Below, piece after piece: positions 1 to 6,000 of a stretch of DNA of 6,579 bases. Location: positions 1-6,579 of the forward strand of contig CAMJFV010000110.1 in NCBI GenBank assembly GCA_946405045.1. Reading direction: 5' to 3'. The notes under the pieces are model-generated. The model did not search any database and had not been told where the DNA came from. It saw only the letters and a program-made list of their open reading frames with translations. Origin of the DNA: an uncultured Bacteroidales bacterium (GTDB lineage Bacteria > Bacteroidota > Bacteroidia > Bacteroidales > Paludibacteraceae). Each line of letters begins with the position of its first letter. Positions within the stretch are counted from its first letter, which is position 1. The position numbers and the translations under genes are program-made.

Positions 1-318
1 CGCTTCCGCTGATGTGGATGAATCTGTTTTTGATTTCAGATTAAGTTTTTGACGTTGGTTGATATAGGAGTCAAAAAGGGCAACGTCTTCTGCAGAATCA
101 AAATCTAAAGAGATATTTTTAGGAATCATTTTTAGTTCATTGTCTTCGAAAGAAGATAAAATGAATCCGTCTGTATTTGCTCGGTAATTGCTTAATTGTG
201 ATTCGTTTGATGCGAAGAATTGTATCTTTTCTCCACGTTTTTTGAAGATACAAAAAAGAGCATCCGTCGTTTCTGCACGACGGATGACTTCGTTCCATTT
301 ATCTTCTAGTTTGGGCAT
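1..318 (-). CDS. N-terminal part of a possible chorismate-binding enzyme (isochorismate synthase-like), cut by window edge
   Basis: The reading frame opens with ATG at 318 (protein start MPKLEDKWNEVIRR) and stays open for 106 codons to the window edge, so only the N-terminus is present. It begins one base after the stop of the metallo-hydrolase gene (TAA-A-ATG), with no Shine-Dalgarno site, so translation is probably coupled to that gene. Visible features are a stretch with CIFKKRGEKIQFF near residues 23-35 and DGFILSSFEDNELKMIP near residues 50-66. The layout (a 'what the cell offers' strand, then a 'GF-hydrophobic-F' strand followed by an I-P pair) resembles from memory the N-terminus of Bacteroidota MenF-type isochorismate synthases, where a GFVIAPF-like strand is seen. 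The catalytic chorismate-binding domain would lie outside the window, so this assignment is a weak inference. That a real gene is present is much surer than its name. Confidence 0.6.
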   Translation of the reverse strand, partial: MPKLEDKWNEVIRRAETTDALFCIFKKRGEKIQFFASNESQLSNYRANTDGFILSSFEDNELKMIPKNISLDFDSAEDVALFDSYINQRQKLNLKSKTDSSTSAEA

Positions 319-319
319 T

Positions 320-964
320 TTAATATTCCAAATATGGATTGTTTAATTTTTCCCAAGCCACATCTGTTGATTCTCCATGACCTGGATATAGGATTGTGTC
401 GTCAGGCAATCGTAATAATTTGCCGGTGATGCTTTCCATAATTTCTCTCTGGCTTCCTGTAGGGAAATCAGTTCTTCCGACAGACTGCTTGAATATTGTG
501 TCGCCTGTGAAACAGACATTTTGCTCTTTGGCATAGAAGCATACACTTCCTGCACTATGTCCGGGAGTTTCAATCACTTGCAGTTTGATATTGCCGATTT
601 CAATCACGTCTCCTTCTTTGATTTTTGTGCCAATTTCAGGAGCCTGTTCGTCGGCTGGCATTTGGAATATATTCAGTTGGTCGATGAATGTGTCGATGAA
701 AAACTGATCTTTCGGGCTTGCGTAAGTCTTCAGTCCGAAAGTTTCAAGTATGAATTTGTTTCCGTAGATATGGTCGAAATGAAGATGTGTGTTTAGAAGT
801 GCGACGGGAGTCAGCCCATTCTGCTCGATAAACTTCTTCAGTTTCACTTTCTCCATTCTGCTGCGGCAGCCCGCATCAATGATTCCACATTTGTTTGTGG
901 TCTCATCAATCACTACGTAAGTGTTTTCCTGAATCGGGTTAAAAACGAAAATTTCTATTTTCAT
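320..964 (-). CDS. YcbL/glyoxalase II-like MBL-fold metallo-hydrolase
   Basis: This 214-residue protein is a metallo-beta-lactamase-fold hydrolase with a complete two-metal site: THLHFDH at residues 59-65 (H60, H62, D64, H65), H136 in ETPGHSAGS, D155 in FTGDTIF and H196 in YPGHGE. GRTDFPTGS at residues 163-171 follows the metal-binding aspartate as in YcbL-type and glyoxalase II-like enzymes. The length matches the short, single-domain subgroup, which lacks the C-terminal glutathione-binding domain of classical glyoxalase II. Members hydrolyse thioesters such as S-lactoylglutathione in vitro; the natural substrate here cannot be inferred, especially since many Bacteroidota lack glutathione. 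There is no signal peptide, so it is cytoplasmic. Its ATG overlaps the stop of the upstream lipoprotein gene (ATGA), and the next gene starts one base after its stop. The fold is certain; the exact reaction is not. Confidence 0.93.
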   Translation of the reverse strand: MKIEIFVFNPIQENTYVVIDETTNKCGIIDAGCRSRMEKVKLKKFIEQNGLTPVALLNTHLHFDHIYGNKFILETFGLKTYASPKDQFFIDTFIDQLNIFQMPADEQAPEIGTKIKEGDVIEIGNIKLQVIETPGHSAGSVCFYAKEQNVCFTGDTIFKQSVGRTDFPTGSQREIMESITGKLLRLPDDTILYPGHGESTDVAWEKLNNPYLEY

Positions 965-1572
965 TGTTCTGCTGAATCGTTGTTCTCGTTTTCGATTTTC
1001 TTTGACTCCTGGTCTGCAATCTCGCTTACTTTGTCAAGAATCTTTGTGTTGACTTGGAAATCAGTAGGACGGAAGCTGCGTACAATGGCAACTACAGAGT
1101 CTTTTTTGTCAGGAATGATGTCTCCGTTCACACGATAGACAAGACCATCTTTCGCGTCTACGATTCTAGATATTTTTGTGAATTCCTCTTCGTCTGTCTT
1201 TGCTGAGAAGATAAATTCATATACACCTTCTTGCTTTGAAATCTCAATAAGACGGAATTCTGGAAATTCCTGACTGTCAGAATTCAATAAGTTTTCTGCG
1301 AAAGTCTTGAACTCTTCCTGTGTGTTTGCTTTTGTCACGTCAATCATGACTTCATCACCTTTCTCCATGACCAAAGGAATCGTAGGGAATGGATAAGTGG
1401 TTACTTCATAACCTTCTGGGACATAGATGTCAAAACCGTCAAATTTTGTCAACTTTGTTGTGTCTTCTGTTTCAGCTTTTTGCTCTGGTGCTTTTTTTAC
1501 ATTGTCACAACTAGCCAAAGATACTAACAGACATGCGGCTGCGATATTTCTTATGATTTTAGTAGCTTTCAT
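961..1572 (-). CDS. small lipoprotein, possibly with a PsbP/DcrB-like domain
   Basis: I place the start at the ATG at 1572, giving 203 residues. This puts a short basic stretch (MKATKIIRN), a hydrophobic core (IAAACLLVS) and a clean lipobox LASC (residues 19-22, lipidated Cys22) right at the N-terminus. A longer frame reaches 1614 but would add 14 basic residues and run 29 nt into obg. The gene starts 13 nt after the obg stop and its TGA overlaps the next ATG. After Cys22 there is no acidic run of the kind that acts as a surface-export signal in Bacteroidota lipoproteins, so it probably faces the periplasm. The mature part (FDGFDIYVPEGYEV, a central IDVTKANTQEEF, then ISRIVDAKDGLVYRV and VRSFRP) alternates strands and helices as in PsbP/DcrB-type domains (DUF1795-like). 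That match is by pattern only. The C-terminus is charged and probably disordered. Function unknown. Confidence 0.85.
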   Translation of the reverse strand: MKATKIIRNIAAACLLVSLASCDNVKKAPEQKAETEDTTKLTKFDGFDIYVPEGYEVTTYPFPTIPLVMEKGDEVMIDVTKANTQEEFKTFAENLLNSDSQEFPEFRLIEISKQEGVYEFIFSAKTDEEEFTKISRIVDAKDGLVYRVNGDIIPDKKDSVVAIVRSFRPTDFQVNTKILDKVSEIADQESKKIENENNDSAEQ

Positions 1573-1585
1573 ATTCTTAACTTTT

Positions 1586-2878
1586 TTACTTGTTTTCTTG
1601 ATTATTATCCTCATCCTCTTCTATATAGTCAACAATCTCTTCGTCATCCTCGTCTACATAATCCACAAGTTCCTCATCTTCATTATTCTCTTCGTCTTCG
1701 TTGAACTTTGATGGAATTTTGCCATTCATGACCTCTTCATAAAGATCCTCGTCAAATTCATACTCATCGTAATTGTCATCATTTGGATTCTCGTCGACGT
1801 AGCTGAAATCATCGTCGTCATCAAAATCGTTGCGGATTTTATCTGCATCAAGATTACGATGGGTGATCGATTCCACCTCATGAGTGTTGTTCTGAATCAT
1901 CTCCCAAAGCATGTCTTTAAGCTGAGTCAGACCACTTCCCACCACAGATGAAATAAAACAGTATTTGATGTCCTTTGGTAACTGCTCGGTAATCAGTTCT
2001 TTCAATTCATCGTCGAGCATGTCAGACTTTGAAAGACATAGAATTCGCTGTTTCTCAAGCAATTCTGGGTTGTATGCTTCCAGCTCTTTTAATAGTGTGT
2101 TGTATTCCTCAACGATGTCATTTGTGTCTACTGGAACCAAGAAACAAAGGATTGCGTTTCTTTCAATATGACGTAGGAATCGATATCCAAGTCCTTTTCC
2201 TTCACTTGCTCCTTCTATGATTCCTGGAATATCTGCCATACAGAAACTTTTTCCGTCACGGTAGGCAACGATACCAAGGTTTGGAACAAGAGTGGTGAAC
2301 GGATAGTCTGCGATTTTTGGTTTCGCTGCTGAGATAGAAGAAAGCAGAGTGCTTTTTCCAGCGTTTGGTTTTCCTACCAGACCAACATCAGCCAACACCT
2401 TCAACTCAAGGATGACAATACGCTCCTGACCAGGCTCACCGCTCTGTGCGAAGCGTGGGGTACGGTTTGTGGCTGAGCGGAAATGCCAGTTTCCAAGACC
2501 TCCGCGTCCACCTTTAAGAAGAATCTTCTGCTCTCCATCTTCAGTGACATCCATCAGATATTCACCAGTCTGGGCATCATATACCACAGTACCACAAGGC
2601 ACCTCAATCACCTTGTCAGCACCGTCGGCACCGAAACTTCTGCTATGGCTTCCGCTCATTCCGTTTCCAGCGAAGATATGACGGTCGTATTTCAGGTGTA
2701 GCAAAGTCCAATAGTCTTTGCTCGCACGGATTATGATATGTCCGCCACGACCTCCGTCACCACCATCAGGGCCACCCTTAGGAGTGAACTTTTCACGATG
2801 AAGGTGAGCCGAACCACCGCCGCCTCTTCCACTTCTTATATGGATTTTTACGTAGTCTACGAAATTGCTGTTTGCCAT
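1586..2878 (-). CDS. obg: Obg/CgtA family GTPase with long acidic C-terminal tail
   Basis: This 430-residue protein is the essential ribosome-associated GTPase Obg (CgtA/ObgE), which acts in large-subunit maturation and responds to guanine nucleotide and (p)ppGpp levels. The glycine-rich Obg domain covers about residues 3-158 (SGRGGGGSAHLHREKF, GGPDGGDGGRGG, KGGRGGLGNWHF). The G domain follows: G1 GKPNAGKS at 169-176, G2 YPFTTLVPN at 192-200, G3 DIPGI at 216-220, G4 SKSD at 283-286 and G5 ISS at 309-311. G4 has Ser where the usual motif has Asn. Instead of the C-terminal OCT domain of some Obg proteins, residues 351-430 form a tail with 40 Asp/Glu among 80 residues, including two 11-residue near-repeats at 403-424. 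The start is MANSNFVDYVKI, the normal Obg N-terminus. Obg is the first gene of the minus-strand string, with a candidate promoter 57-87 nt upstream. Confidence 0.98.
   Translation of the reverse strand: MANSNFVDYVKIHIRSGRGGGGSAHLHREKFTPKGGPDGGDGGRGGHIIIRASKDYWTLLHLKYDRHIFAGNGMSGSHSRSFGADGADKVIEVPCGTVVYDAQTGEYLMDVTEDGEQKILLKGGRGGLGNWHFRSATNRTPRFAQSGEPGQERIVILELKVLADVGLVGKPNAGKSTLLSSISAAKPKIADYPFTTLVPNLGIVAYRDGKSFCMADIPGIIEGASEGKGLGYRFLRHIERNAILCFLVPVDTNDIVEEYNTLLKELEAYNPELLEKQRILCLSKSDMLDDELKELITEQLPKDIKYCFISSVVGSGLTQLKDMLWEMIQNNTHEVESITHRNLDADKIRNDFDDDDDFSYVDENPNDDNYDEYEFDEDLYEEVMNGKIPSKFNEDEENNEDEELVDYVDEDDEEIVDYIEEDEDNNQENK
1607..1672 (-). repeat. tandem 11-residue acidic repeat at the end of Obg
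   Basis: Residues 403-413 (ELVDYVDEDDE) are followed directly by residues 414-424 (EIVDYIEEDED). Six of the 11 residues are identical and the rest are conservative swaps; at the DNA level 25 of 33 positions match. The units sit in a longer GAN-codon-rich stretch that could arise by slippage or duplication. Confidence 0.8.
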
Positions 2879-2934
2879 AGTGTATCAATTTTGTGCAAAA
2901 TTAAGAATTTTTTGCATTTTTTTGAGTAAGGTGA

Positions 2935-2965
2935 CAAGTATAAAATGTGTGATTCGTTAAACAAA
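2935..2965 (-). promoter_or_regulatory. candidate promoter for the obg gene string
   Basis: Read on the minus strand there is TTTG at 2965-2962, a 19-bp spacer, then TATACTTG at 2942-2935. This matches the Bacteroidota sigma-ABfr consensus (TTTG, about 19-21 bp, TAnnTTTG) with one mismatch in the -7 element. It would start RNA near 2928 and leave a leader of about 50 nt before the obg ATG at 2878. The leader has no clear hairpin or Shine-Dalgarno site. A second -7-like match, TAATTTTG at 2903-2896, is perfect but has no -33 box at the right distance. Confidence 0.6.
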
Positions 2966-2978
2966 CATGCCAAATGTT
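2964..2978. promoter_or_regulatory. short inverted repeat over the obg -33 region
   Basis: AACAT and ATGTT flank a 5-bp spacer (GCCAA). The arms are only 5 bp, so this could be chance, but one arm overlaps the candidate -33 box of obg, the position expected for a small operator. There is no independent support. Confidence 0.15.
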
Positions 2979-3030
2979 GAAAAAAAATGCGATTGTTGAT
3001 AATTTCGTTGAAAACTTTATATATATGGAT

Positions 3031-3062
3031 GTTGATAACTTTTGTTTTTTATTATAAATTTG
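3031..3062 (+). promoter_or_regulatory. candidate promoter for the large surface-protein gene
   Basis: A perfect -7 element TAAATTTG lies at 3055-3062. Twenty bases upstream of it is GTTG (3031-3034), three of four matches to the -33 box TTTG. RNA would start near 3069, giving a leader of about 20 nt before the ATG at 3089. AGGAA at 3082-3086 sits only two bases from that ATG, too close to act as a Shine-Dalgarno site, in line with the general lack of such sites in this phylum. Confidence 0.55.
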
Positions 3063-3088
3063 CGTATTAAAGTAAATCGCTAGGAAAT

Positions 3089-6000
3089 ATGGACAAGGGA
3101 CTTAACATAAAAGGACTTAATATAAAGCACTCTTTTCGAATTATAGCAGTGTTGTTTATGATGATTTCATTTTTGACACCATCGTATGCGGTATTGACAG
3201 GAAAAGGAAGCAAAAACGATCCTTATATCATTGATGAACCTCAGGATCTACCTGATTTAAGGGATTATATCAAAAATAATGAAGGAAAGTATATCTATGT
3301 TAAGCAGACAGAGGATATAGATTTGTCAGATTTGTCTAGTAAGGCAGGTCGACCACCATTGCCATTATCTGGATTTAATTGGCTCAGAAATACTTTAAGA
3401 GTACCTGCCACGTCGTATTTTTTAGGAGAATATGATGGAGGTGGATACACGATTTCAAATTGGACTATCCCAAAAGAAAAAATGATGCCTGCTGTCGATT
3501 CTAAAACATATTTTATTTCTATGTTTGGAAAGGTTGGTGATAGTAATAAGGATAAGTCTGTTGTCAAGAATTTGAATGTTGATAATTTTGAACTAGAAAT
3601 GCCAAAGACAGCTGACAAAAAGGAATGTGAGGGATTTTCATTTATTGCAGGTTCTGTTGAGAATGCGGAAATATTAAATTGCCATATTAAAAATTCAACG
3701 GTTACAGGAGATGGACACTTTTCTTTTGGTGCAATCGCTTCTTCTTGTGACAATTCTACGATTTCTGATTGTAGTGTGATAAATTGTAAATTTTCTCCAA
3801 CAAGTGGATCTCAAAATGTTGGCGCTTTTTGTGGTTCTATGTATGGAACTCTCAAAAATTGTTTTGCATATGATGTAGTCCTAACAGGAAATGCTTTAGT
3901 TGGAGGTCTTGTTGGTGAAATGAATGGTGGAACCATTGAAAATTGTGGCTTTAATGGAACCCTTATACCGTCAGACGTAATTGATGTATCTAACTCAGGT
4001 GGACTATGTGGAAGAATGAATAAAGGATCTTTTATAAATTGTTTCACTGTATTTGATAATGGAGGCAAAACTTGGAAAAGTTCTCGTGAAATAGGTGGCC
4101 TTATTGGAGTTTCTGCAGAAAATACGGATGGCGATTTTCAGGTGAAAAATTGTTATGCTTTCCCTCAAATTAGTGTGAAGCAATCAGATCTTGGAGATGT
4201 CGCTCTTTTTGTTGGTAAAGGAATGAAAAAAGAAGATTTTGAATCATGTTATTGTTATGAATATGCATTTGGAGTTGGGGTTGAATCAAATTATGGAGCA
4301 GAATTAACTCCATTTGATATGGAAGAGCATAAGCTAAAAAAAGCTTCAAGTGATTTTATGCGTAGCGGTTGTTTTGCTGAGGTGTTGAGAGATTACCATA
4401 TTCAAAATTTGGATGGAGATAACCAATGGCGTGAGGATGTTGAGTTTCAGAACGACACATTGCCTGTACTTCGTTTTATGGTAGATGAGTCTTACGATGT
4501 TGAGCCGTTCTGTCACCCTGGAATATATACAATGTCACATTCTGAAACAGGAAATGTCTCTACAATTAACGGTAGATTGAAATATATTACAGATGATCAG
4601 ACTGTTGAAGGTTGGAGTCATGGTCTTGAGGTTAAAGTTGGAAATGGTGAATGGGAGAGATTGCCAAGTGTAATAGATATTCCAAGTGGCAACATCATTG
4701 ATTTTAATGAAAATTACACTTTTGACAAGAAAAAAACGACTGTCTACAGAGCATTCACATTTAATCCATCTGATCCAGCACGTGTGGCTTATGGTAAGAT
4801 AGATACAATATGTGTTGGATCATCTTCTGGTCCAGAGATTGTAGATGGTTGTGACAGTATTAAATATGATGGACGCTGGTTTTTCCCTGCTGATAACGGA
4901 AGCTATATAAATAGTTCAAGCGAAGAAGTCATTATAAAGATAGGAAAGACTCGTCGAGACACAATGCCTTTATTGGAAGGCCCTTGCGGAGTTAATAGTT
5001 GGGACGTATCAGGTGTGACTTATGATCATTCTGGAACTTATGAAACATCATTTAAGAATGAGACGGGATGTATGACATATAATTACCAGGAAGTGAAACT
5101 ATATCCTAAACTTCCTGCTAAGGACTCCTTAAAGGTGTTCAGTATTGATGAAATGAGTTATACTTATACACCGCTTAATGGAACAGTATCTCAAACAGTA
5201 AAAGTAGGTTCTGAGTATGTGTTGGAACCTAAATTGTTGATTGAAGACAAGATCGGATATAAAAACAATTCATCTTGTGATAGTGCTACGATTATTGTCA
5301 AATATGTTATCCCAATCAAAATTACAGAGACTGAGGATGCGGAATGGAGTTGTAAGCCTGTTGTTTATAATGGAAAAAGATATTCAAAAGAGACAACAGT
5401 AAAAGACACAATCCTTACTGTTGATTCGTCTGTGCCTGGTGGTATATTATATGAAATCAAATCTCATCATATTAAGGTCGTTGTGCCAGATACAATTCTG
5501 ATAACTAAAAATCATTGTGGAGTAATTGAATATAAGTGTCCTAGTGGTATTTGTGAAACTACAGAGCCTTTTTATGATACTGTACGCGTGTATCCAGAAA
5601 TAGTAGGTTGTGACTGTCCTGAAACAGTAACAATTACTCATCATGTTTTAGGAGAGAAACCGAAAAGAGAAGAGGATATTGTTAGCTGTGGTCCATATGT
5701 TTATGAATATCGTGGTAAAGAAGAAACTTGGTATCAAAGTGGCGATTACAAAAAAACAAGAAAAGGATCTAATCCTGGTGCATGTGATAATGATACTATT
5801 GTGACGTATCATGTTACTATTCTAGAACCTGTTTCTTACAATGACACTACAGTTCATGGATGTGGACGGGTTGTTTTCAAGACATTGTCTGGAGACACAA
5901 AGATATTTGATAGGACACAGGATTTCGTGGATAAAGTTGAAAAAACAAATGGCTGTCCTGCTCAACGAACTGTTCATGTTGTTGTCCATAAATCAACAGA

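Noticed and set aside
343..796. Frames on both strands overlapping the metallo-hydrolase gene
   Set aside because: They are out of frame with a gene that has all its metal ligands, and show no motif of their own.
1573..1614. Upstream start for the lipoprotein at 1614, adding 14 residues
   Set aside because: It overlaps obg by 29 nt and puts 14 residues in front of an otherwise ideal lipoprotein signal; the ATG at 1572 fits better.
1427..1711. Plus-strand frame encoding a very hydrophobic, membrane-like peptide
   Set aside because: It is the reverse reading of the acidic obg tail and lipoprotein start; Asp/Glu codons read backwards give Ile, Leu, Val and Phe, which mimics a membrane protein.
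2896..2903. Perfect -7 element TAATTTTG on the minus strand near the obg start
   Set aside because: No -33 box at the right distance, and the leader would be only about 11 nt; the site at 2935-2965 is preferred.
3082..3086. AGGAA before the surface-gene ATG as a Shine-Dalgarno site
   Set aside because: Only two bases separate it from the ATG, too close for normal function, and the other genes here lack such sites.
3295..4068. Minus-strand open frames of 152 and 85 residues
   Set aside because: They lie antisense inside the continuous surface-protein frame, show no recognisable domain or signal, and have low-complexity Ser/Pro/Phe composition typical of reverse reading of beta-rich coding sequence.
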